A DNA stretch of 64,000 nt from Paludibacter sp. 47-17 (GTDB lineage: Bacteria; Bacteroidota; Bacteroidia; Bacteroidales; Paludibacteraceae), in contig MKVT01000008.1 in assembly GCA_001898935.1 (NCBI GenBank), forward strand, positions 310,001-374,000, read 5' to 3'. Positions 54,586-63,130 of the stretch are shown here, piece after piece; within the stretch, counting starts at the first letter, position 1; each line of letters starts with the position of its first letter. The position numbers were made by a program, and so were the translations under genes. The notes below the pieces were generated by a model. That model searched no databases. It was not told where the DNA came from and worked only from the letters and a program-made list of their open reading frames with translations.

Positions 54586-55818
54586 TTAATTATAAGCAGT
54601 TTCACCGTGTTCGTAAATATCGAGTCCTTCTTCTTCAACGCGGCGCGAAACGCGAAGGATTTTTGCTTTTTTCAGGATATAGAACAGGATGAGTCCTGTG
54701 CCGAAGGCCCAGACAAAAAAGACTGCCACGCCCAGGGCCTGAATTCCCAGCTGCGTCCATCCGCCTCCGTAAAAGAGTCCTTTCTCGGTCGAGAAGAGTC
54801 CCACCATCAGTGTTCCGAATGCTCCCGAAACTCCGTGTACCGAAATGGCGCCTACGGGATCGTCGACTTTCAGAATACGGTCGAAAAATTCGACGGCAAA
54901 AGGAAGGAGTATACCGGCCAGTGTGCCTATTATAACTGCACCCACCGGATCCACGACATTTGCTCCGGCCGTGATAGCTACCAATCCTGCCAGTGCGCCG
55001 TTGAGCGAGAACGACAGTTCGGGGCGTTTGTACCGGATCCACGACACAAACATAGCGGCAATTGCTCCTGCGGCAGCAGCCAGATTGGTAGTGACGGCGA
55101 TATGGCCGATGGCTACTGCATTTTCGGTGCCCGAGGCTGCGAGCTGCGATCCGGGATTAAATCCGAACCATCCGAACCAGAGGATAAATACGCCCAGCGC
55201 TCCCAGCAGCAGGTTGTGCCCGGGGATGGCATTGGGTTTTCCCTGTTTGTTGTATTTGCCGATCCGCGGGCCTATCATCGCCGCTCCGGCCAGTCCTACC
55301 CATGCACCCACCGAGTGTACGATCGACGAACCTGCGAAATCGTGGAATCCTAACTGGCTCAGCCAGCCTCCGCCCCAGGTCCAGTGGCCCGAAATCGGAT
55401 AAATCAATACCGAGATGACGACGGTAAAAATCAGATAGGCTTTAAATTCGGTGCGCTCGGCCATTGCTCCGGAAACGATGGTGGCTGCTGTGGCGCAGAA
55501 TACGGTTTGGAAAAATAAGTCGGAATAATCGGCGTAATTATCTCCAAAGCCGTCGCTCATGTAGAATAAATCGGGGATGCCTATTAAGCCGGCAACCGAG
55601 TCGCCGTACATCAGGGTGAATCCGATTACCCAATACAGTATGGATCCGATTGCGAAATCCATCAGGTTTTTCATCAGGATATTGGCTGTATTTTTCGAAC
55701 GGGTGAATCCTGCTTCAACCAGTGCAAAGCCAGGTTGCATAAACATGACCAGAAATCCGGCGATGAGCAACCACATATTGTCGAGACCTATTTGCAGGCC
55801 AGTAATTGTTTCTTCCAT
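54586..55818 (-). CDS. amtB: Ammonium transporter
   Basis: Inner-membrane channel for ammonium uptake, blocked by P-II protein in known systems. 410 residues with eleven hydrophobic segments; the periplasmic-side segment FMQPGFALVEAGFTR and the conserved pore-lining His regions (SIVHSVGAWVGL, AISVHGVSGAFGTLMVG) are present. There is no cleavable signal. It follows glnB by 14 bp in the same operon. Confidence 0.96.
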   Translation of the reverse strand: MEETITGLQIGLDNMWLLIAGFLVMFMQPGFALVEAGFTRSKNTANILMKNLMDFAIGSILYWVIGFTLMYGDSVAGLIGIPDLFYMSDGFGDNYADYSDLFFQTVFCATAATIVSGAMAERTEFKAYLIFTVVISVLIYPISGHWTWGGGWLSQLGFHDFAGSSIVHSVGAWVGLAGAAMIGPRIGKYNKQGKPNAIPGHNLLLGALGVFILWFGWFGFNPGSQLAASGTENAVAIGHIAVTTNLAAAAGAIAAMFVSWIRYKRPELSFSLNGALAGLVAITAGANVVDPVGAVIIGTLAGILLPFAVEFFDRILKVDDPVGAISVHGVSGAFGTLMVGLFSTEKGLFYGGGWTQLGIQALGVAVFFVWAFGTGLILFYILKKAKILRVSRRVEEEGLDIYEHGETAYN

Positions 55819-55832
55819 ATACCTTAAATTTA

Positions 55833-56189
55833 TTAATGTTCGTTTTCAGCATTGTAAAGGGCGATGTCGCCTCGTTCGTTGGTACGTATCCTGATGGCAT
55901 CTTCGACATTGATGATGAAGATGCGTCCGTCGCCGATTTCTCCTGTAAAGGCTGCCTGTTGAATAGCCTTAACGGTTTTCTCGGTGTTTTTATCGCGCAC
56001 GATTATGCTGATCAGTGTTCTTTCGATGTAGCTGGTGTCGTAAACCACACCACGGTAAATCCGGCCCTGGCGCGCTTTTCCCACGCCGCGAACATCGTAG
56101 TACGAAAACCATTCGATATCGATCGCATCGAGTGCTTCTTTTACTTCGTCGAATTTGGTTTTGCGGATAATTGCTTCAATTTTTTTCAT
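55833..56189 (-). CDS. Nitrogen regulatory protein P-II
   Basis: A 118-residue trimeric sensor of 2-oxoglutarate, ATP and ADP that gates AmtB. The fold is recognisable from MKKIEAIIRKTKFDEVKEAL, the T-loop region GKARQGRIYRGVVYDTSY (a Tyr aligns with the uridylylation site) and the C-loop TGEIGDGRIFIINVEDAIRIRTNERG. Being directly before amtB it is the GlnK type. No GlnD-like uridylyltransferase is in this window, so covalent control is unproved. Confidence 0.93.
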   Translation of the reverse strand: MKKIEAIIRKTKFDEVKEALDAIDIEWFSYYDVRGVGKARQGRIYRGVVYDTSYIERTLISIIVRDKNTEKTVKAIQQAAFTGEIGDGRIFIINVEDAIRIRTNERGDIALYNAENEH

Positions 56190-56247
56190 ATTTTTTATTT
56201 TTAAAGAGAATGAATGAAAAACAAGGTGTTCATCTCCTGTGAATAAA

Positions 56248-56901
56248 TTACAGGCTAATGGCTGCTACAATGTGCAATTGCTGGGTGGTGGGATTCAGAA
56301 TCAGGCTTCCGGCAAGCGGGAGGCTGAAATTATCGGTAATTTTCACCTCTTTTTGAGTGCTGATGCCTACGTTTACGACTCCGAATTTACCATCGGGGGT
56401 GTGCCATCCGCTGCCTGCGCCGGCAAATAAACTAAAGTGTTTGAAGGCGTAGCCTGCTTCGAAATACATGTCGCCGCCTGCCGTGAGTGCGCCGCCTGCT
56501 TCGTTGAGCATATAATTGGCCGATAGGCTGAAGTCCTTCAGTGCGTAGCCCAGGTTGACTTCAAATCCGTGCGCTCCTGTGGCTTTCGATACATCGAAAT
56601 ACTGGGTGCCGGGGAAGTAATAGTCGGTAAGCCCGAGGCTTAATCCGAAATTGAAGGCATAGCTGGCAAACAAGTCGGCTTCGAGAAAGGTTCCGTCGAA
56701 GCCGGTCGATCCCCATGCTCCGGCCGAAAATCCTCCGTTGGTGTAGGTGATGCCGGGTTGTACCGACGCGCCTGCAAATTTAGTCCCACGCCATACATAC
56801 GAACTTACGATGTCGGCATTTACCTCCAGATTCTGAGCCTTTACTCCTGTAATTGTTACTACTGCAATCGCTGCGATTGCCATCATTTTCATCTTATTCA
56901 T
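56248..56901 (-). CDS. TorF-family (Gcw_chp) putative porin
   Basis: A 217-residue outer-membrane protein: signal peptide MMAIAAIAVVTITGVKAQ, then NLEVNADIVSSYVWRGTKFAGASVQPG, the typical start of the Gcw_chp/TorF family, and repeated amphipathic strands ending TQQLHIVAAISL. It heads the operon with P-II and AmtB (gaps 58 and 14 bp). The grouping suggests an outer-membrane passage for ammonium or a related nitrogen compound. That function is inferred. Confidence 0.85.
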   Translation of the reverse strand: MNKMKMMAIAAIAVVTITGVKAQNLEVNADIVSSYVWRGTKFAGASVQPGITYTNGGFSAGAWGSTGFDGTFLEADLFASYAFNFGLSLGLTDYYFPGTQYFDVSKATGAHGFEVNLGYALKDFSLSANYMLNEAGGALTAGGDMYFEAGYAFKHFSLFAGAGSGWHTPDGKFGVVNVGISTQKEVKITDNFSLPLAGSLILNPTTQQLHIVAAISL

Positions 56902-56994
56902 ACTTATACAATTTAAATAAACATTAAACCTAAAAAAACTAATACCTAAAAACTATTTTATAAGATGAACGTCAGGAGTTCCCGGGCCCTGGGA

Positions 56995-58215
<1,221 letters not shown>

Positions 58216-58221
58216 TGTTTT

Positions 58222-59067
58222 TTATTGTTGTATTGTTTCACCTTCGAATACGAAACTCGCCGGACCAGTGAGGTACACGTGATTGTCGAGTGCATTCCAC
58301 TCGATCTGAAGTTCTCCGCCTTTGAGCTCGACGGTTACTTTTCGCGCCGTTTTTCCGTTTACTACGCCGGCTACTACCGAAGCGCAGGCGCCTGTGCCGC
58401 ATGCCAGCGTTTCGCCCGAACCGCGTTCCCACACCCGCATTTTAATTCGATCGGGACTCGAAATTTCAATAAATTCGGTGTTCACCCGCTGAGGGAATAC
58501 TGCTGAATTTTCGATGATCGGACCGGTCGCTTCCAGGTCGATGAGGTGAATTTTATCGGTGAAGATTACTGCATGAGGGTTGCCCATCGATACAGCCGTC
58601 ACGTTGTATTTTAGGTTTTTCCCGAATTGGAGCGGCCGGTTGATTAATTCGTCGTACTCGGTAAGTACCGGTATTAATCCGGCCTGAAGTTTGGGTTCGC
58701 CCATATCGACCGTTACCGATTCGACTTTTCCTGTCGTTTTGTCGGGAAACAGCTTTAATGTTTTTACGCCGGCCTTCGTTTCCAGTGTTACTGTCGTTTT
58801 GCGGGTTAGTCCCTTGTCGTAAACGTATTTGCCGATGCAACGCGATGCATTTCCGCACATTTCCGATTCCGATCCGTCGGCATTGAACATTCGCATTCTG
58901 AAATCGCAGGTTTCGGAAGGTAGGATGAGTACCAGTCCGTCCGACCCTATGCCCGTGTGCCGATCACTCCATTTTCGGGCAGTTTCTTCCGGGTTGTCAA
59001 TTTGCTCTTTAAAACCATTAACGTATATATAATCGTTACCAGTTCCGTGCATTTTAGTAAATTTCAT
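58222..59067 (-). CDS. dapF: Diaminopimelate epimerase
   Basis: Interconverts LL- and meso-diaminopimelate by a two-cysteine mechanism. Both cysteine motifs are intact in 281 residues: MCGNASRCIGKYV and LACGTGACASVVAG. The N terminus FTKMHGTGNDYIYVNG is diagnostic. It is the first gene of dapF-dapL, with a well-formed promoter 49 bp upstream. Confidence 0.97.
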   Translation of the reverse strand: MKFTKMHGTGNDYIYVNGFKEQIDNPEETARKWSDRHTGIGSDGLVLILPSETCDFRMRMFNADGSESEMCGNASRCIGKYVYDKGLTRKTTVTLETKAGVKTLKLFPDKTTGKVESVTVDMGEPKLQAGLIPVLTEYDELINRPLQFGKNLKYNVTAVSMGNPHAVIFTDKIHLIDLEATGPIIENSAVFPQRVNTEFIEISSPDRIKMRVWERGSGETLACGTGACASVVAGVVNGKTARKVTVELKGGELQIEWNALDNHVYLTGPASFVFEGETIQQ

Positions 59068-59421
59068 CTTTTAAAATTGCTTATAAAGTTTCAAAATGAA
59101 TTATTGTTTCCGATGCAAAATTACGGATGCGACGGGAAGGGGGCAAATATTTTTGCTACTGAATATGAAAAAATATTTGGAAGTGATAGATTGTAAGCTG
59201 TGAGGTGTTGTTGCTTACAAATAAAAACCCAGGCATTGGGTAATCGGCTTGATTGTAATTTGCCGGAGATGTAAATGGAGAAATTTAAATCTGATTTAAA
59301 TAAAATAAATGAATAAAAGTTTATTTATTTATTGATATTGCATCAATATATTTTAAATAAACCTATGTGTATGTCAAAATGATTTATAAGTAGTGAAATA
59401 TGTGATAAAATGATAATTTGA
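59068..59421. other. Intergenic region, dapF to symporter gene
   Basis: 354 bp, AT-rich. Apart from the dapF promoter it holds a plus-strand TATTTTTG (59148-59155) with no gene behind it, and a stretch of simple AAATAAA/TTTATTTAT-like sequence (59283-59360). No coding region, RNA gene or clear terminator for the symporter was recognised. Confidence 0.55.
59116..59147 (-). promoter_or_regulatory. Promoter for dapF-dapL
   Basis: On the minus strand TTTG (59144-59147) and TAATTTTG (59116-59123) are separated by 20 bp, one of the best consensus matches in the window. Confidence 0.72.
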
Positions 59422-60684
59422 TTATTTTTTCTTTTTATCCATTAATTTTGCAACAAACACGTCGCCCGATACATTTACAACTGTACGGAGCATATCGAGC
59501 GGGCGATCGATACCGAGAATAATCACCAGGCCTTCGGTGGGAATTCCGACGCTGGACAGTACCATCACGGTCATAACGATGCTGCCTCCGGGGACGCCCG
59601 GGGTGCCGATAGAAGCCAGTACGGTGAGTAGCAAAATGCTGATGAGCTGGGCTGTCGTGAGGTCGATTCCGTAGAGTTGGGCAATGAAAAGGATGGACAC
59701 GGCCTGGTAGGCGCTGGTGCCATCCATATTGATCGTAGCTCCGACAGGAAATACGAACGATGCTGTTTCTTCGCTGATTCCCAGTTTTTTCTGGGCATGT
59801 TCCATGGTGAATGGAAGGGTGGCGGCGCTGGAGCTGGTGGAAAAGGCCAGCAATTGTATGGGGAAAATTCCTTTCATGAATTCACGGCCCGGGTACCGTG
59901 CCAGTAGTTGCACGGCCAGCGGATAGACTAAAAATGCAAGTATGCCTAAGGCCAGTACGACGGTTAAGGCATAGAGACCCAGCGAACTGAAAATAGCGGT
60001 GTCGCCGGCAAAGTCGGTTACCATACCTGCCATCAGTGCAAACACCCCCAGGGGAGCATACAGCATTATAAAATCTACTATTTTTAGTATAACTGCATTG
60101 GCTGCGTCGATAACCGGTAGCAGGGGCGCTGCTTTTTCGTGGCCGATCGCGATAAGGGCAATGCCGGCTATAAGTGCTACAAAGATAATCTGCAGCATTT
60201 TTGAATTGTCGGTGGCCGCCATGGCCAGGTTTTCGGGGATGATGTCGACGATAAACTGAAGCGGACCGGTTTCCTGCATTACGTCGGCCTGTGCTACCTT
60301 GTCGCCGAGGTTGTCCCGGTATGCTTTGTTGAGCTCGGCCGTTTTTTCGGCCGGCAGGAGGCTGCCGGGACGAATGATGCCTACCAGCGACATTCCCAGG
60401 CTCACCGCAAGCAAGGTGGTTACGATATATGTCGATACGGTTTTGAGTCCCAGCTGTGTGAGTCGGGTGAGGTCGCCCATTTGGCTTACCCCCTTGATGA
60501 GCGATACAAAGACCAGCGGGACGGCTATCAGTTTCAGCAGCCGTATGAAGATGGTTCCCCAGGGTTTAATCCAGTGGGTAACCAGGGTTGTGAAGCCGGT
60601 GGTGAGCAGCACATAGCCTGCCAGGGCTCCCAATGCCATGGCGATAAGTATTTGAAGATACAAAGGGATTCGACGCAGGTTCAT
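59422..60684 (-). CDS. Dicarboxylate/amino acid:cation symporter
   Basis: A DAACS-family (GltP/GltT) secondary transporter of glutamate, aspartate or C4-dicarboxylates using sodium or protons. 420 residues, about eight transmembrane helices plus two re-entrant loops; the serine-rich loop AFSTSSSAATLPFT and the NMDGTSAYQAV segment of the substrate/cation site are intact. The ATG at 60684 is preferred to an in-frame TTG at 60690. It is monocistronic, with its own promoter. Confidence 0.94.
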   Translation of the reverse strand: MNLRRIPLYLQILIAMALGALAGYVLLTTGFTTLVTHWIKPWGTIFIRLLKLIAVPLVFVSLIKGVSQMGDLTRLTQLGLKTVSTYIVTTLLAVSLGMSLVGIIRPGSLLPAEKTAELNKAYRDNLGDKVAQADVMQETGPLQFIVDIIPENLAMAATDNSKMLQIIFVALIAGIALIAIGHEKAAPLLPVIDAANAVILKIVDFIMLYAPLGVFALMAGMVTDFAGDTAIFSSLGLYALTVVLALGILAFLVYPLAVQLLARYPGREFMKGIFPIQLLAFSTSSSAATLPFTMEHAQKKLGISEETASFVFPVGATINMDGTSAYQAVSILFIAQLYGIDLTTAQLISILLLTVLASIGTPGVPGGSIVMTVMVLSSVGIPTEGLVIILGIDRPLDMLRTVVNVSGDVFVAKLMDKKKK

Positions 60685-60699
60685 CGGCAATAAAAAAAG

Positions 60700-60715
60700 T
60701 TTGGCGCCAAAATTA
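60700..60715 (-). promoter_or_regulatory. Symporter promoter with overlapping palindrome
   Basis: TAATTTTG (60708-60715, minus strand) lies 23 bp before the ATG. It overlaps the perfect 12-bp palindrome TTTGGCGCCAAA (60700-60711), which covers the region between -7 element and start; a repressor could bind there. Confidence 0.55.
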
Positions 60716-60721
60716 TTAAAA

Positions 60722-60763
60722 AAAACGGATAAATCGGGATCCTAGTCCCGATTTATCCGTTTT
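60722..60763 (-). terminator. Terminator after the OmpA-like gene
   Basis: An 18-bp perfect stem (AAAACGGATAAATCGGGA at 60722-60739 with its complement at 60746-60763) around TCCTAG, with A/T-rich ends, 19 nt after the stop codon. It lies right against the symporter promoter. Confidence 0.9.
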
Positions 60764-60782
60764 AAAGTAATCCGGCGGATCC

Positions 60783-61478
60783 TTATTTGGCTTCCGCTTC
60801 GGCTTCTTTAATCATTTTTTCGCTGGCATACATATAAATTTCTACCCTGCGGTTTTGGGCTCGTCCTGCAGCTGTCGAATTGTCGGCAACCGGCATCGAA
60901 AAATCCTTGCCCACGATTTCTTTGAACTGGGTTTCCGACACCTTCTTTGATTGAAGGAAATTGGCTACCGATTGCGCACGTTCCAGCGAAAGGCGCTGGT
61001 TGACTGCCAATGAACCTGTATTGTCGGTATGGCCCATGATGGTGATGTCCATATCGTTGTTTTCGTTCAGGATTTTGGCAAAATCGGTCAGCGCTTTTTG
61101 TGAGGCCGTATTCAGCGTGCTCATGTTGGTTTGGAATAAAATTCCCGAATCAAATGTTACCAGTACGGCTTTCAGGTTGTTGGCATCTCTGATGCTGTCG
61201 ACTCTGGCTCCTTCGATACGGGCCGCCTCTTCGGCTGCTTTGTCCATTTTTTTACCGATAATCACTCCGGCGGTAGTGCCCACTGCACCTCCTACAGCTG
61301 CTCCGATCGCAGCGCCGGTTGTGCTTTTGCCTACCAGCACGCCTACGCCTGCACCGATTACAGCTCCGGTTGAACCTCCGATAATACCACCCTTGGCCGC
61401 ATTGCTCAAGCTTGAACAACCCTGTAAAATAATTCCAAGGATCACTAATAAAGCCAGACTTTTTACTGCTGTTTTCAT
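60783..61478 (-). CDS. OmpA-family lipoprotein with glycine zipper
   Basis: A 231-residue outer-membrane lipoprotein. Signal peptide ending in the lipobox LQGC (Cys21), a glycine-zipper segment (about 28-75, repeated GxxxG such as GGIIGGSTGAVIGAGVG), then an OmpA C-terminal peptidoglycan-binding domain (about 100-220) with ITIMGHTDNTGSLAVNQRLSLERAQSVANFL and the GRAQNRRVEIYM end. It anchors the outer membrane to the cell wall. Similar to E. coli YiaD in layout. Confidence 0.92.
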   Translation of the reverse strand: MKTAVKSLALLVILGIILQGCSSLSNAAKGGIIGGSTGAVIGAGVGVLVGKSTTGAAIGAAVGGAVGTTAGVIIGKKMDKAAEEAARIEGARVDSIRDANNLKAVLVTFDSGILFQTNMSTLNTASQKALTDFAKILNENNDMDITIMGHTDNTGSLAVNQRLSLERAQSVANFLQSKKVSETQFKEIVGKDFSMPVADNSTAAGRAQNRRVEIYMYASEKMIKEAEAEAK

Positions 61479-61562
61479 TATAAATATTACTTTAATTGAT
61501 TAATAACTTTATTTTTGTTCTGTAAAAACGCAGGTAAAAGTACTGATTTTCTCTGTCCGATT

Positions 61563-61570
61563 CAAATGTA
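61563..61570 (-). promoter_or_regulatory. Promoter -7 element for the OmpA-like gene
   Basis: TACATTTG on the minus strand, 84 bp before the ATG; no clear -33 element. Confidence 0.45.
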
Positions 61571-61634
61571 TAAAGGTTAAAAATACAGTTTTCGGACTAA
61601 AATCCATGTTTTTTCAGTAGAAGATCGATTTCTT

Positions 61635-61727
61635 TCAGCATTTTGTCAGCATCAGGGGTTTATTTCCTTCGGCATTTGTAAGACGGACGAAATACATCCC
61701 ATTTTGATTGAACGTTCGGTACGAAGC
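61635..61727 (-). pseudogene. Sorting-domain-like remnant after the sulfatase
   Basis: Directly after the sulfatase TGA, in the same frame, about 30 sense codons continue to a second TGA at 61635-61637. The translation includes FNQNGMYFVRLTNAEGNKP and ends LMLTKC. The pattern (Gly, then YFVRL, then a short turn and KLhhhK-like end) resembles the last two strands of a type IX secretion C-terminal domain, as in the neighbouring secreted protein (KGAFIAVVKTSGNTYFTYKLMK has the same layout). It could be a relic of a lost gene or of the sulfatase's own tail cut off by a stop codon. Too short for certainty. Confidence 0.4.
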
Positions 61728-63128
61728 TCATCGTCCGAAATTAAAAAGTGCCGAAGGAGTTCGGGCTCCGTCCATGATGTTGACAAGCTCCTGAACTTTG
61801 TCGGGGTATTTTAAGTACAGATTGGTTGTTTCGTACAAGTCTTCGTCGAGATTGTATAATTCCAGCGAAGGAGCGTTTTTGATATTTTGCCGCAACAGTT
61901 TCCAGGGACCTTGTCGCACGGCCTGGCGTCCGTTCTCTTCGTGAAATTCCCAATACAGGTAATCGTGAACAGCTTGCGTACCCTCGTTGGTGAGGGTAGG
62001 AAGAATGGAGATGCCGTCGGTGCGTTGCGTCCAGGTCTCCTGTTGTCCGGTGAGGTCGGCGAAGGTCGGCATCATATCGTAAAATGCGCCTATGTGATGA
62101 TTGATGCTGCCCGGAGCCACTTTTTTATCCCAGCGTACAATGAAAGGCATCCGTATTCCTCCTTCATACAGGGCGCGTTTGTAGCCTTTGAGTCTTTTTT
62201 CGGTATTGAAGAATTCGGGATCGGCTCCTCCTTCGTTATGCGGGCCGTTGTCGCTGGTGAAAATGATCATTGTATTTTCCAGGATGCCCGATTTTTCCAG
62301 TTCTGCAAGGATTTCGCCCACATAGGTATCGAGGCGGGTCACCATTCCGGCAAACTGAGCCCTGGGTTTGGCGGCCGAAGTGTAATGGCTGCCATTGTAG
62401 GGTGTTTCGCAGTATTTGTCGGCATATTTCTGATAGATGCTATCGTTGGGTTGTTCGAGCGAAGCATGTGGAATGATGTAGGCAAAATAACCGAAAAAGG
62501 GTTGGTCCTTATGGTTGCGGATAAACTGAAGCGCCTGTTGGTGGATTACATCCTGTGAGTAGGTTTTGCCGTCCAGGGCGATTTTGGTTTTGTTATCGTA
62601 GAGCCAGGTGGGATAATAGAAGTGCGCCTGTCGCTGGCAGTTGTAGCCGTAAAACCTATCGAATCCCACATCGGTAGGTTCCGATCCCGATCCCGGGAAT
62701 CCCATTCCCCACTTTCCGAATCCTCCGGTTGCATAGCCTGCTTTTTTGAATAAGTGGGCTATTGTTTTCACGGTTGTGTCGAGGGGCGCCTGGCCTTCGG
62801 GGCTGATTTCGATATGTCCTCTGATTTTGGTCCGGCCCGTATGTTCGCCCGTCATCAGCGAGGCGCGGGTTGGGCCGCTTACCGTCGACGAAGCATACAT
62901 TTGCGTAAACGACATGCCGTTCTTGGCCAGTTTGTTGATGTTGGGTGTCGATATGTGTTGATTGCCATAGGCCTCGATGTCGGCAAATCCGAGATCATCG
63001 CACAAAATGAAAATCACGTTGGGACGTTCGCTTTGTTGCGCCGGTAACGTAGTGGCGGCGGCCAGTCCTGCCAGGGCGGTAAGATAGCTGGTTCTGATCC
63101 GGGTATGTATGGTTGGAATGTTTTTCAT
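61728..63128 (-). CDS. Sulfatase, serine-type, secreted
   Basis: An arylsulfatase-family enzyme of 466 residues with an N-terminal signal (about 1-31, ending LPAQQ), metal ligands in FILCDDLGFADI, and the formylglycine motif SGPTR with Ser84, so it needs an anaerobic sulfatase-maturating enzyme (not seen here). Further motifs: GFGKWGMG and the TSDNGPHNEGG metal site. The closing segment ARTPSALFNFGR is typical of family C termini. It follows the secreted protein gene by 2 bp, so sulfated-glycan use by both products is likely. Substrate unknown. Confidence 0.93.
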   Translation of the reverse strand: MKNIPTIHTRIRTSYLTALAGLAAATTLPAQQSERPNVIFILCDDLGFADIEAYGNQHISTPNINKLAKNGMSFTQMYASSTVSGPTRASLMTGEHTGRTKIRGHIEISPEGQAPLDTTVKTIAHLFKKAGYATGGFGKWGMGFPGSGSEPTDVGFDRFYGYNCQRQAHFYYPTWLYDNKTKIALDGKTYSQDVIHQQALQFIRNHKDQPFFGYFAYIIPHASLEQPNDSIYQKYADKYCETPYNGSHYTSAAKPRAQFAGMVTRLDTYVGEILAELEKSGILENTMIIFTSDNGPHNEGGADPEFFNTEKRLKGYKRALYEGGIRMPFIVRWDKKVAPGSINHHIGAFYDMMPTFADLTGQQETWTQRTDGISILPTLTNEGTQAVHDYLYWEFHEENGRQAVRQGPWKLLRQNIKNAPSLELYNLDEDLYETTNLYLKYPDKVQELVNIMDGARTPSALFNFGR

Positions 63129-63130
63129 GA

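Noticed and set aside
56925-56932. TAGGTTTA as promoter for the porin/P-II/AmtB operon
   Set aside because: One mismatch to TAnnTTTG and no -33 element; other A/T-rich matches nearby are equally good, so no site was called.
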